Shown here one piece after another: positions 52,201 through 59,213 of a stretch of 64,000 nt of DNA. The position numbers were made by a program, and so were the translations under genes. Position 1 is the first letter of the stretch, and every line of letters begins with the position of its first letter. The notes beneath the pieces are model-generated. The model searched no databases, was not told the DNA's origin, and saw nothing but the letters and a program-made list of their open reading frames with translations. This DNA comes from Pontibacter indicus (lineage in GTDB: Bacteria; Bacteroidota; Bacteroidia; Cytophagales; Hymenobacteraceae): assembly GCF_900156345.1 (NCBI RefSeq), contig NZ_FTPP01000002.1:1240001-1304000 (forward strand), read 5' to 3'.

Positions 52201-54804
52201 CCGGGCAGCTTTGTTGCTTCAACCAACAACTCCACTTGCGGCAGCGACAACGGCAGCATCCGCATCACTTCGGTTACCGGCGGCGTGGCTCCTTATACCT
52301 ATAGCCTGAACGGAGGCGCCTTCCAAAACGCAGCCAGCTTCTCAGGTCTGCTGGCAGGGGAGTACACGGTAACGGTAAAAGACGCCAACAACTGTACGCA
52401 CACCGAGACCATCACCATCAGCGACGTAGCCGGCCCATCTGACCTCACAGCCGCTGCCCAGAACACTACCTGCGGCAACAGCAACGGACAGATCAGCGTG
52501 AGCAACGTAGCGGGCGGCACGGCTCCTTATACCTACAGCATCAACGGCACCAACTTCCAGACAGCAGCCAGCTTCTCTGGTTTGGCAGCTGGCGAATACC
52601 AGGTGACGGTGAAGGATGCCAATGGCTGTACCTTCGCCAAAGCGGTGACAGTAACGAACACCGACGGTCCTTCCGGATTTGCCACTACGACCAAAGCCTC
52701 TACCTGCGGTGCCAGCAACGGCAGCGTGACGATAGGCACGGTGACGGGCGGCAAAGCACCTTATACCTACAGTAAGGACGGCACAAGCTTCCAGGCTTCG
52801 GCTGAACTGACAGGTATGGCGGCTGGTAACCATACAGTATACATCAAAGACGCCAACGGCTGTACCTTCAGCAAAGCGGTCGTGATCGAGAACATTGCCG
52901 GTCCGACGGAGTTTGCGCTGACAGCCTCTACCGCAACCTGCGGCGAAGCCAACGGCGGCATCGTGGCGAGCGGCGTGAAAGGCGGTACGGCTCCGTATAC
53001 CTACAGTCTGAACGGCGGAAGCTTCCAGAGCGAAGCGGCCTTCACTTCAGTAGCGGCAGGTGAGCATACTGTCGTGGTGCGCGATGCCAACGGCTGTACC
53101 ATCGAGAAGAAAGTAGTGGTGGAGAACGTAGCCGGTCCATCGGCCGTGACTGCTAACGCCACCGCTGCCTCTTGCGACGCCAAGGACGGTAAGATCACAG
53201 TGGGCCAGGTAACCGGCGGTGTGGCACCTTATACCTACTCACTTAACGGCGCTGCTTTCCAGGCTTCCACGGCCTTCGCGGCACTGGCGCCGGGTGAGTA
53301 CGAAGTGACGGTGAAAGACGCGAACGGCTGTACGGTTGCCACCAAGGTGACAGTTGGCCAGAAAGGTCCGAAAGAAGCGACTGTAGCAGCCAAGCAGGCG
53401 GCCTGCGGTGAGGCAAACGGCTCGATCACGGTAACGACTGTAGACGGAGGCACAGCCCCTTATACCTACAGCCTGAACGGTGGCAGCTTCCAGGCCTCGG
53501 CCACTTTTGCTAACCTAGCAGCAGGTGCTTATACCATCACGATCAAAGACGCCGAAGGCTGTGCCATCACAGTAGAGCAGGCGGTTACAACAAGCGGAGG
53601 TATAGAGAGCTTCACAGCGACCGGCACCGATGCCAGTTGCGATGAGCGCAACGGCCGCATTGCCATCAGCGCGATCGTGGGTGGAACGGCTCCTTATACC
53701 TACAGCCTCGACGGTACGAACTTCAGCTCAGAACCAACCTTCACGGGTCTGGCCGAGGGAGAGTACACGGTAACGGTAATAGACGCCAGCGGCTGCACAC
53801 TGGTACAGACCGTGACGCTGCAGAATTCTCCGATGCTGACCGACGTGAAGTTCACTGTATCGGCCGCGGCCTGCGGCAATGCGGCTGGCGAAGTGAAGGT
53901 AACCGAAGTGACAGGTGGCACAGCACCTTATACCTACTCACTTGACGGTACGAACTTCTCCGCTTCGGCCACCCTGGCTAACGTAGCAGCCGGTAGCTAT
54001 ACCTTGATCGTGAAAGACGCCAAAGGCTGTACCTTCTCAGTGCCGGTTACTGTGGTTGGTCTGTCGAGCAAAGTGGCCAATGTGACGCATATCAGCTGCT
54101 ACGGCGAGAAGAACGGGGTGATCCTGATCGAGGCGACCGGCGGCGATGCCAACACCGAGTACAGCATCGACAACGGCAAGACCTTCCAGAAGACTCCGGA
54201 GTTCACAGGACTGGCCAAGGGCACTTACCAGGTCGTGACGCGCTTCTCTTCCACCTGCACCATCACACTGGGTGCTGTGGAGATCAAGGAGCCAACCGCC
54301 CTGCAAGTGGAGATGGACGTGAACGACGGTATACCTGGCAAGCCTAACTCAGGCAGCGCCAAAGTGAGCGCAATCAGCGGCGGAACGGCACCCTACGCCT
54401 ACTCCCTGAACGGTGGCGAGTATGTGGCTGAGTCGGAGTTCCAGAACCTGCGCGGTGGTAAGCACTACCTGAAAGTGCGCGATGCCAACGGCTGTATCAC
54501 CGAAGTGGAGTTTGACGTGACGAGCCTGGGCGAGCTGGACATTCCGAACGGCTTCACACCGAACGGCGACGGCCTCAACGACACCTGGGTAATTCGTAAC
54601 CTGCCGCAGGTTTATCCGAACTGCCGCGTGACGGTGTACAACCGCTGGGGTAGCCCGGTGTTCGAGTCGAAGGGATATGTAAAAGAGTGGGACGGTACGC
54701 ACAATGGCAAACGCCTGCCAGACGGCACCTACTACGCCATCATCGAGTTCGGTGACGGTGACAAGACCCCGGCCGTCAAGACTTCAGTGACCATCATGCG
54801 TTAA
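43294..54804 (+). CDS. Giant SprB-like adhesin with T9SS C-terminal (gliding-motility) domain
   Basis: This is a single 3836-residue reading frame. It starts with signal peptide MEINFTQKISHFLAILLLGM...VFAQ (cleavage near 31-32). An unassigned N-terminal region (33 to about 230) and Ig/PKD-like segments (about 230-410) follow. Next come one divergent and about 40 well-matched SprB-type repeats (about 487-3587) of 77-78 residues, each with the pattern TCG-x-x-NG...GGTAPYTYS...G...FQ...L..G...V.DANGC, so two cysteines per unit. Two divergent units (about 3590-3745) come before the C-terminal module (about 3748-3836: LDIPNGFTPNGDGLNDTWVI, VYNRWGSPVFES, W-x-G-T-x-N-G-K, PDGTYYAII). That module is the TIGR04131/CHU_C type that directs export by T9SS. 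SprB in Flavobacterium is the moving surface adhesin of gliding. The next gene is a PorP/SprF homologue. Whether the cell glides or only attaches cannot be told. Confidence 0.95.
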   Translation: MEINFTQKISHFLAILLLGMLQLVASPKVFAQNNEVPTYTIDLTGKPNGYWQSPEVKRKGVICNAPKGDCIQFIVILDKDAAQVELDVVSGAESGGSMGYTVDCGTQVFPVGQAMCIPRTESKYITLTICKPGGNANIYSITSLAAFEPQGDISVIGGCSAQLRAPATFLDDGTILWQDISGRGYEKFLSDVRAANPMVTPDATAPAYVDYRVTGSVRPSECATSSTHYDEVRVYFHPEPVVSVGPEPAIICPGGSSVELTGNVTGGDQAAGFDYFWYNSNGVEVGRGITYTAPAVGTYKFAAVPKNSLNCKEFSATVNVVTNLTANAGADQLVCSSGTVQLAGTVTAALGGRWSTSGSGTFSNRDDLNAVYTPSAADIAAGAVTLTLESTGNGNCSPVRSTTRITFYKMEVNLTGTPVICNGTLGTITANVTGAQGALRYRWSNGATTATINGLSAGTYSVTVTDEKGCAITQSFTVTQVTGPADFAATPTNTTCGNANGRIVVNGVTGGTAPYTYSKDGANFQTSTTFTGLAVGNHTITVKDANGCIVAKSFTLTNTPGPTAVAATSNPASCLNNDGSITAGAVTGGTAPYEYSINGTTFQAGTVFTGLASGSYTLRARDANGCIITRAVTVTQATLTNFTVTPVASTCGASNGTVTVSDVVGGISPYTYSKNGTTFQTSAELTGFAAGTHTITVKDAKGCTFAKQVTVTNIAGPTDFTASLKATTCGATNGEITVTGRTGGTAPYTYSKDGVNFQTSATFTGLAQGAHTITVKDANGCIIAKSFTLTNVAGPTAVAATPAAASCADNDGSITAGAVTGGTAPYTYSINGTTFQTGTAFTGLASGNYTLTAKDANGCIITRAVTIDKVMPTNFTATPAAATCGNANGTVVVSGIVGGTAPYTYSKNGTTFQTSATLTGLAEGTHTITIKDARGCTFAKTVAITNVPGPTDLQATVKASTCGDPNGSFTVNSVTGGTRNYTYSINGGAYQTSNTFTALAAGSYQVRVKDANGCIYMETVMVPNIAGPELTATATSSTCGASNGRINVAVSGGTAPFKYSKDGTTFQDAALFDNLAAGNYTITVRDANGCLNTAAVAVTNIAGPTNLNLASTASTCGSANGVVRINGTTGGVSPYTYSINGGAFQSTTSFSNLLAGNYSITVRDANGCTFTKAVTVTNTAGPSALTATVKASTCGASNGQLTLSGVTGGTSAYTYSIDGTNFQTSATFTGLIAKTYNVTVKDANGCTHTQAVVVPDVAGPSDFTASVTTTSCGRNNGSIRVTAVSGGTSAYTYSKDGVNFQTSNAFGSLTAGTYTITVKDANGCTFAKSVVVEDVPGPSDFALTASSSTCGASNGSIVVGAVTGGKAGYTYSKDGTNFQASTTFGSLAEGNYTITVRDANGCTFTKQISVTNIAGPTDFTASLKATTCGAANGEITVTGRTGGTAPYTYSKDGVNFQTSATFTGLAQGAHTITVKDANGCIIAKSFTLTNVAGPTAVAATSAAASCANNDGSITAGAVTGGTAPYQYSINGTTFQTGTAFTGLASGSYTLTARDANGCTVTRAITINKNIPTNFAATTTATTCGSNNGTITVGAVTGGFAPYTYSKDGTTFQTSSTLTGFVAGTHTITVKDAKGCTFAKTVTVSDVAGPANLTATATSSTCGNPNGQLTVTNVSGGVEPYTYSLNGGTFQTSATFTGLAEGTYSIAVRDANGCTFAKDVVVTNIAGPNFAVTAQASTCGASNGRISVSEVNGGTTPYTYSIYGGTFQSGNSFANLKAGTYTIAVKDANGCTAVKEVEVTDVAGPSDLTLASKASTCGSTNGSVSVSNVAGGTAPYTYSVDGTNFQATASFGTLLAGTYTITVKDANGCTFRKEVVVENIAGPTDLTATAKATTCGTSNGEITVTAVIGGTSGYTYSRDGVNFQAETTLTGFAAGTHTITVKDANGCTFSKSVTVANIGGPTAVAASATPASCNDNDGTITAGTVTGGTAPYTYSINGTTFQTSTAFTGLASGSYTLSVKDANGCIVTRTVTVGENVPTNLAHTTVSSTCGRSDGSISVGTVTGGTAPYTYSVNGGSFQSGTTFTGLAAGAHRITVRDAKGCEFTKSVTLENVEGPQFTATTKATTCGASNGSISVGTVTGGVAPYTYSIDGTAFQSTTTFANVKAGEYAVSVKDANGCIGTVTVQVQDIAGPSDFTLAGASSTCGNRNASITVSNVMGGTAPYTYSKDGTNFQTSANFGSLAAGEYTITVKDANGCLIAKDITIENIPGPSELTLASTASTCGSANSVVTVNGVTGGTAPYTYSINGTTFQVGTRFESVLAGKYTVTVKDANGCTLSREITVTDIAGPSDLAATAKASTCGTSNGELTITGTTGGTAPYTYSKDGVNFQAETTLTGFAAGSHTITVRDANGCIFEKAFDVTNIGGPTAVAATSGAASCADNDGSITAGAVTGGVAPYTYSINGTTFQTGTTFSGLASGSYTLSVKDANGCIVTRAVTINKNIPTNFATTTISATCGNGNGTITVGAVEGGTAPYTYSKDGVNFQTSATFITMLPGNHTITVKDAKGCTVTRTVTLDNVPGPSDMTIVVKASTCGSPNGQITVSAVTGGTLPYTYKIDGTAYQESNTFTSVAAGEYTVSVRDANGCYFFVTVVVENIPGPSDFVATALSSSCGRANGSITVASVEKGTAPYTYSTDGSNFQASATLTGLLAGKHTITVKDANGCVISKEVTIENVPGPSNMTLASTASTCGAANGTITVTGVTGGTAGYTYSINGNSFQAGTTFEAVLAGTYTVTVRDANGCTFSKEIVVTNIAGPSDLTASAKASTCGAANGELTLTNVSGGTAPYSYAIDGKTFQAAATFTGLLAGNHTITVKDANGCTFAKAFTVTDIAGPSAVAASAQAATCADNDGRITAGTVTGGVAPYTYSLNGGAFQSGTAFTALASGEYTLTVRDANGCETTTTVKVEKDGPGSFVASTNNSTCGSDNGSIRITSVTGGVAPYTYSLNGGAFQNAASFSGLLAGEYTVTVKDANNCTHTETITISDVAGPSDLTAAAQNTTCGNSNGQISVSNVAGGTAPYTYSINGTNFQTAASFSGLAAGEYQVTVKDANGCTFAKAVTVTNTDGPSGFATTTKASTCGASNGSVTIGTVTGGKAPYTYSKDGTSFQASAELTGMAAGNHTVYIKDANGCTFSKAVVIENIAGPTEFALTASTATCGEANGGIVASGVKGGTAPYTYSLNGGSFQSEAAFTSVAAGEHTVVVRDANGCTIEKKVVVENVAGPSAVTANATAASCDAKDGKITVGQVTGGVAPYTYSLNGAAFQASTAFAALAPGEYEVTVKDANGCTVATKVTVGQKGPKEATVAAKQAACGEANGSITVTTVDGGTAPYTYSLNGGSFQASATFANLAAGAYTITIKDAEGCAITVEQAVTTSGGIESFTATGTDASCDERNGRIAISAIVGGTAPYTYSLDGTNFSSEPTFTGLAEGEYTVTVIDASGCTLVQTVTLQNSPMLTDVKFTVSAAACGNAAGEVKVTEVTGGTAPYTYSLDGTNFSASATLANVAAGSYTLIVKDAKGCTFSVPVTVVGLSSKVANVTHISCYGEKNGVILIEATGGDANTEYSIDNGKTFQKTPEFTGLAKGTYQVVTRFSSTCTITLGAVEIKEPTALQVEMDVNDGIPGKPNSGSAKVSAISGGTAPYAYSLNGGEYVAESEFQNLRGGKHYLKVRDANGCITEVEFDVTSLGELDIPNGFTPNGDGLNDTWVIRNLPQVYPNCRVTVYNRWGSPVFESKGYVKEWDGTHNGKRLPDGTYYAIIEFGDGDKTPAVKTSVTIMR
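44755..54060 (+). repeat. Array of about 40 tandem 231-234-bp units inside the giant adhesin
   Basis: Units are 77-78 codons. They differ at many third-codon positions while protein is conserved. A special unit with NDG in place of the usual NG context (CADNDGSITAG or CNDNDGTITAG) recurs as repeats 3, 6, 15, 21, 27, 33 and, more weakly, 38 by my count, with a spacing of six units through the centre, so the array has a higher-order period near 1.4 kb. Most units contain CCTTATACCTAC, a dense series of the TATACCT word. Confidence 0.9.
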
Positions 54805-54831
54805 GTTTCGCCATTTTAGAAAGAGACCGTT

Positions 54832-55785
54832 ATGAAAAATAATATCTTAATAATTTGCTTCCTGCTGATCGCGTTCACGGCATCGGCCCAGCAGAAAGCC
54901 CTTTACTCGCAGTATATGACCAATTACTTCATTCTCAACCCGGCAGTAGCCGGGTTCGAGAAGGATGTAAGCATCAAAATGGGCTACCGTAACCAGTGGG
55001 TTGGCTTTGAGGGCGCTCCCAAAACCTTTTACGTGAGCGGCGAGGGTGCCCTGTTTAACAAGCACCTCAAGCGCAGCCGCAGGGCGCAGGGCTTCCATGG
55101 CGCGGGCGGCATGGTCTACACCGACCAGACTGGTCCCACCACCCGTACCGGCGCGCTGGCTTCCTACGCGTACCACGTACCCCTGAACCGAAGCATCTTC
55201 CTGTCGTCTGGCTTCTCAGCCGGTTTCCAGCAGTTCCGTTTCGACCCAGCCAAGGTGCGCCTGGCAGACGGCTCCAACGAGCGCGACCCAGTGACTAACC
55301 ACGGCCGCGTGGATGCCTTCATGCCCGACCTGACGCTGGGTACGTTCATGCACTCCAAGGACTTTTACTTCGGCATATCTCTGTTTCAGGTACTGGGCAA
55401 CAAGATCCACGAAGTGGATGGGGGAGAAGAAGTAAGCCGCCTCTCGCGCCACTTGTTTGTGTCGGGTGGGTATAACTTCGATGTGCACGACGAGATCATG
55501 CTGATGCCCTCTGCTTTGCTCAAGTACGTGCAGGGCGCCCCGATCCAGGCTGACTTTAACCTGAAGGCCTCCTACCACATGAGCAAGCGCCGCCAGAAAA
55601 CCGTGTACGACGACCAAGTATGGGCTGGCGTTTCGTATCGCACCCAGGATGCCATTGTGGGTTTGGTTGGCGTGCAGTTTCAGGAACAGTTCCAGCTCAG
55701 CTATACCTACGACATTACCGTATCGCCGATGCGCCACCAGAGTGCTGGCTCCCACGAAATTGTACTAGGTTACCGCTTCAAATAA
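54832..55785 (+). CDS. PorP/SprF family outer-membrane protein
   Basis: This 317-residue protein has signal peptide MKNNILIICFLLIAFTASAQ. The mature start QQKALYSQYMTNYFILNPAVAG is the hallmark of PorP/SprF proteins: a Tyr-rich N-terminus followed by beta strands of an outer-membrane barrel (YRNQWVGFEGAPKTFYVSG, GFSAGFQQFRFDPAKVRLAD and a final strand IVLGYRFK). In Flavobacterium SprF is required for SprB to reach the surface, and each large adhesin is often paired with its own SprF-like protein. The 27-bp gap after the giant adhesin indicates one operon and a specific partner role. Confidence 0.95.
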   Translation: MKNNILIICFLLIAFTASAQQKALYSQYMTNYFILNPAVAGFEKDVSIKMGYRNQWVGFEGAPKTFYVSGEGALFNKHLKRSRRAQGFHGAGGMVYTDQTGPTTRTGALASYAYHVPLNRSIFLSSGFSAGFQQFRFDPAKVRLADGSNERDPVTNHGRVDAFMPDLTLGTFMHSKDFYFGISLFQVLGNKIHEVDGGEEVSRLSRHLFVSGGYNFDVHDEIMLMPSALLKYVQGAPIQADFNLKASYHMSKRRQKTVYDDQVWAGVSYRTQDAIVGLVGVQFQEQFQLSYTYDITVSPMRHQSAGSHEIVLGYRFK

Positions 55786-55810
55786 GAGCCAGGTCCATCG
55801 TTTACAAAAG

Positions 55811-55842
55811 AGAAAGGCCGGCGCATTTGCGCCGGCCTTTCT
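55811..55842 (+). terminator. Strong terminator after the PorP/SprF gene
   Basis: A perfect 14-bp stem AGAAAGGCCGGCGC / GCGCCGGCCTTTCT with a 4-nt loop, followed by GCTTTT. Confidence 0.95.
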
Positions 55843-56016
55843 GCTTTTAAGGGCAGTTTATTGCCATTGAGTGTAGACTTGACTGGTTTGCTTTGTAGTT
55901 GCTTCTGCTGCAGGTATAGCAAGAGTGCTATTGCATAGCTGGCTTTTCGCCTGTGCGGCGGGCAGGTGGTATAGCTGGAGCTGTCGCAGGTATAGCAACC
56001 TGTACTGCTTTGTAGC

Positions 56017-56135
56017 TTGCCCTGGCCGGGCGGGCCTTACTTTTTTCCTTGATGAAAAAAGTAAGCAAAAAAATCAAGACGCTCCAAACTCGCTGAACGC
56101 TCAAACAGTGGAGCGTCGTAAAGTGCACCTGGCAC
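56017..56135. repeat. Dispersed structured repeat, copy 2
   Basis: The first 102 bp are identical to 31192-31293, including the 11-bp CTTACTTTTTT / AAAAAAGTAAG and the GACGCTCCA / TGGAGCGTC arms. Similarity continues to CTGGCAC at 56135. As with copy 1, it lies after the terminator of a plus-strand operon and before the end of a minus-strand peptidase gene. The remainder of 55851-56486 has no credible gene. Confidence 0.85.
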
Positions 56136-56242
56136 CGCTATTCACTTTGTAGCCAGCGTGCAAGTTAGTTTTGCTATACCTGCCAGTTGTTTGTAACAAT
56201 ACCGGAAACTACAAAGTCAATACCTGGCACTGGTAATGGCAG

Positions 56243-56278
56243 AAAGTCCCCCTTCGAAGGGGGCAGGGGGATGTCAAT
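56243..56278. repeat. CCCCC / GGGGG-GGGGG palindromic repeat, copy 2
   Basis: This matches 31502-31537 apart from one base in the loop (CTTCGAAG here, CTTTGAAG there). It has two tandem G-run partners for one C-run. Confidence 0.75.
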
Positions 56279-56434
56279 CGTTACCTAATACCCTTCCGAA
56301 AAGAACGAGGGGAATGCATAAATCAGCTAAAGCACCAATTGAAACTACACTGCTATACCTGAGAAATAGCAATATCATAAATGTTCTCCCTGGTTGATAA
56401 AAGAGGCTATGTATTACAACCTGTAAAGCCAACA

Positions 56435-56466
56435 AAAAAGGCCGGTGCTCATGCACCGGCCTTTTT
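56435..56466 (-). terminator. Terminator after the M14 carboxypeptidase
   Basis: A perfect 14-bp stem AAAAAGGCCGGTGC / GCACCGGCCTTTTT with a 4-nt loop; on the minus strand it ends in T-runs. Confidence 0.9.
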
Positions 56467-56486
56467 CTCAAAAGATAATCTATACC

Positions 56487-59075
56487 TTATTCATGTGCTG
56501 CTTCCTCGGCACGGGCGGAGCTTCCGCTGATAATCTGGCCGAAGAAAATGCTGTTGAGGAATAACTTGTTGGTACCAAACCAGAAGGCGCGGAAATTTGG
56601 GTTGTCCGTCATGCCGATCACTTTGCCGCCACCTAAAGCAGAAACAGAGATGGCTGCGGTGTTACCAAGCTGCTGCAGGTTGGGTTTTGAAATATAGCCG
56701 CTCAGCAGTGGCTTGGCAGTGTATAGCAACGGGTTTGCAAAAGGGCTCTTGCTCGGCTCCATGAACAAACGGTTGTCGCGGAACACGGGTAGTTTGCTGT
56801 TGTAGTAGCCATAGCCCAGCGGATGTGTCAGATCGAGGCTGGTTTCGAAGATGGCACCGCCGATTACCTGTGCACCGGTTGTGTTGCTCATGCTGGCGTA
56901 AGGTATACGGGCTGCGTTGTCAGCGGCTTCGTCCTGCTTGAAGCTGAAGCTGCCGATCTTATTATCCGCGAGCCAACGGGTGGCATTGCCCATACCGATT
57001 AACGTTCCTCCCTGCTGCACCCAGGTGCGCAGTCTGGTTTTGCCCATCTCCGAAATGCTGCCATAAGAACCATCCGCCATCACGATCACATTGTAGCGGC
57101 TTAGGTCGATGCGGTTCACAGAAGCGGCATTCACCATACTGGTGTTGATATCGAAACGATGGTCGAGCAGGTGCCAGGCCTCGCCGGCATCGTTGCTGTT
57201 CACGCCATCGCCAATCAGCATGGCTACTTTGGGCTGCTGCAAGGTATAGATGCCGGGACTTCCGAGGTTGATGCCGTCGGTAAATCCGGTGTTCATGGCG
57301 TGTACCGTAATGCCGTTGTCTTTGGCTATCTGGGTCATTAGTTCATGTATGCGCTCGGCATTGTGCGGCTGACCTGTCACCGGGATCAGGATGGTGCCAT
57401 AGTCGAATTGCTTTCCATCGCCTGTAAACTTGCTCGTCGCTACGCGGGCCTGCAGACCGTGGTTGAAGAGCGTGTTGAGCGCTCGTGGGGCATAGTAACC
57501 GTGCCACTCAAATGCGTAAGCATATGCGCTGTTGCCGCCCACTACCTGACCTGTCGGGAAGTCAACAGAGGCGAGCTTCTGGCCCAGCATGTTGCGTTTG
57601 AACTGACCGGACTTCAGGTTGGCGTGCTCCAGGTTAAAGGCAAGCGGCAGCGTCCAGGCCGACACGTCGTAAAAGAGGCTGTCCTGGAACGAAGTGCGGC
57701 GCTCGAACATCCCTTCGATCAGCTTGTACTGCGGCTGATTGGTCGGTATGATGTAGCTATTCTCAGGCGTATAGGTCACGTTGTTGATCGTAAATTTTTC
57801 CTGCGGACGGTAAATGTCGATCTGATGCTGGTGGATGATCTCGGCCAAGTGATAGGCACGGGCAGGGTCTTTCTCGGCACTGAATACATAGGCACTGAAC
57901 GAGGCCTTGGCAGACTCTCTCAGGGCATCGCGGTAAAAATCACGCTGGTGGGCCAGCAACTCCTCACGCATGTTCTGCACAGCCTCCAATGTAGAAAGCG
58001 TCGTGGTGAACTGGTTGCGGATGGTGAAAGGGAAAGTCAGTACGCCGTTCACGCTCTCCTGCGCATGGCCTCTGGAACTGGCCTGCTCAAACAAGATGCC
58101 GATGGCGCCATTCACATCCGGATAGGTGGAGCCTTTGCCATAATAGAAGTCATCGAAGCTCTCCTCGGTGTAGTAGAAAGATCCGATCTTATCGAGGGCC
58201 TTGGCATGGAAGCCGGCGATCTTTTTGGTCAGTTCGTAGTTTTTGGCTGGTGTGAGCGGGTGGTTGCGGCTCGGTATACCTGGCTGGAAGAAGAAAGTAG
58301 AGTTGGTGCCCATTTCGTGGTGATCGGTAAGCACGTTCGGCTTCCACTCATGGAACTTTACCAGTCTGCCCCTCGACTCAGGGTGCTGCAGTGGCAACCA
58401 GTCGCGGTTCAGGTCGAACCAGTAGTGGTTCGTGCGGCCACGTGGCCAGGCCTCGGCAAACTCCTCGCTGTTCGGGTCTGTTACCAGGTTTTTGCCGCGG
58501 TGCGTGTTCACCCAGCTGGCAAAGCGGTTCAGCCCGTCCGGGTTAATGGAGGGATCGATCAGGATTACCGTTTCGCTGAGCAGCTTTTCGATCTCAGGAC
58601 CCTGCGCGGCAGCCAGGTGGTACAAGGTAAGCAAAGACGCATTGCTGCCGCTCGGTTCGTTGCCGTGCACGCTAAAACCCATCCAAACCACACCCGGCAT
58701 GTTCTTGATGTCGAGCTTGCCAGAGGCATTCGGATCCGTCAGCTGACGGTGCTGCTCCTTGATGCGCTGGATGTTCTTGTGGTTCTCCGGTGAGGTGATG
58801 GTGAGCAGGTATAGCGGGCGGTTTTCGTGGGTGCGGGCATACTCCTCTATGGTGATACGATCGGAGAGCTCTGCCATCTGGCGCATATACATCGCCAATT
58901 GGTCGTGGCTCACGTGCCACTCGCCAACATTGTAGCCCAATATTTCTTTGGGGGTGGGAAATTCTTTGTTGTAGCTCACATCCTGCGGGAGGTAGTAGGA
59001 GAGGTCTCTCTGCGCCAAAGCCCACTGGCTAAGGAAGACCAGGGCCGCCGTGGCGAGCGCGTAAATTTTTCGCAT
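56487..59075 (-). CDS. Secreted M14-family zinc carboxypeptidase, two-domain
   Basis: This 862-residue protein has signal peptide MRKIYALATAALVFLSQWALA. The N-terminal M14 domain (about 60-380) has WMGFSVHGNEPSGSNAS with the zinc-binding His and Glu, DPSINPDGLNRFASW, FDLNRDWLPL, and VLTDHHEMGTNSTFFFQPG. The C-terminal part (about 590-800) is a class I glutamine-amidotransferase-like domain (KVAMLIGDGVNSNDAG ... VIVMADGSYGSIS) without an obvious catalytic cysteine, typical of Bacteroidota M14 proteins. It is probably a periplasmic or secreted exopeptidase. It has its own terminator and converges on the adhesin-operon spacer. Confidence 0.92.
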   Translation of the reverse strand: MRKIYALATAALVFLSQWALAQRDLSYYLPQDVSYNKEFPTPKEILGYNVGEWHVSHDQLAMYMRQMAELSDRITIEEYARTHENRPLYLLTITSPENHKNIQRIKEQHRQLTDPNASGKLDIKNMPGVVWMGFSVHGNEPSGSNASLLTLYHLAAAQGPEIEKLLSETVILIDPSINPDGLNRFASWVNTHRGKNLVTDPNSEEFAEAWPRGRTNHYWFDLNRDWLPLQHPESRGRLVKFHEWKPNVLTDHHEMGTNSTFFFQPGIPSRNHPLTPAKNYELTKKIAGFHAKALDKIGSFYYTEESFDDFYYGKGSTYPDVNGAIGILFEQASSRGHAQESVNGVLTFPFTIRNQFTTTLSTLEAVQNMREELLAHQRDFYRDALRESAKASFSAYVFSAEKDPARAYHLAEIIHQHQIDIYRPQEKFTINNVTYTPENSYIIPTNQPQYKLIEGMFERRTSFQDSLFYDVSAWTLPLAFNLEHANLKSGQFKRNMLGQKLASVDFPTGQVVGGNSAYAYAFEWHGYYAPRALNTLFNHGLQARVATSKFTGDGKQFDYGTILIPVTGQPHNAERIHELMTQIAKDNGITVHAMNTGFTDGINLGSPGIYTLQQPKVAMLIGDGVNSNDAGEAWHLLDHRFDINTSMVNAASVNRIDLSRYNVIVMADGSYGSISEMGKTRLRTWVQQGGTLIGMGNATRWLADNKIGSFSFKQDEAADNAARIPYASMSNTTGAQVIGGAIFETSLDLTHPLGYGYYNSKLPVFRDNRLFMEPSKSPFANPLLYTAKPLLSGYISKPNLQQLGNTAAISVSALGGGKVIGMTDNPNFRAFWFGTNKLFLNSIFFGQIISGSSARAEEAAHE

Positions 59076-59213
59076 GGGTAAGATAGTTTTAAGGGTGATC
59101 GTAGATTAGCGTTAGGTATGCAATTTCCCCTTTTGACGCGCCTTTTCCAAAAATAAAAGCCCCGCCGGTTAGGGCAAGGCTCAGGTGGAGAAGGTATAGC
59201 AATTTATTGAAGC

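Noticed and set aside
44461..53921. Many minus-strand open frames of about 60-205 codons inside the adhesin, several with near-identical 73-residue sequences
   Set aside because: They are antisense shadows of the tandem repeat. The recurring frame begins MPPVT because GTAACAGGCGGCA is complementary to it. No promoter or independent codon signature.
44755..54060. Regular 230-bp repetition could be mistaken for a CRISPR or satellite array
   Set aside because: The repeat is in a single open frame with synonymous variation and a clear SprB-type protein motif.
55928..56128. Small frame over the dispersed repeat (contains IFLLTFFIKEKSKARPAR)
   Set aside because: Such frames are a by-product of the repeat. 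The hairpin structure explains the sequence better than coding does.
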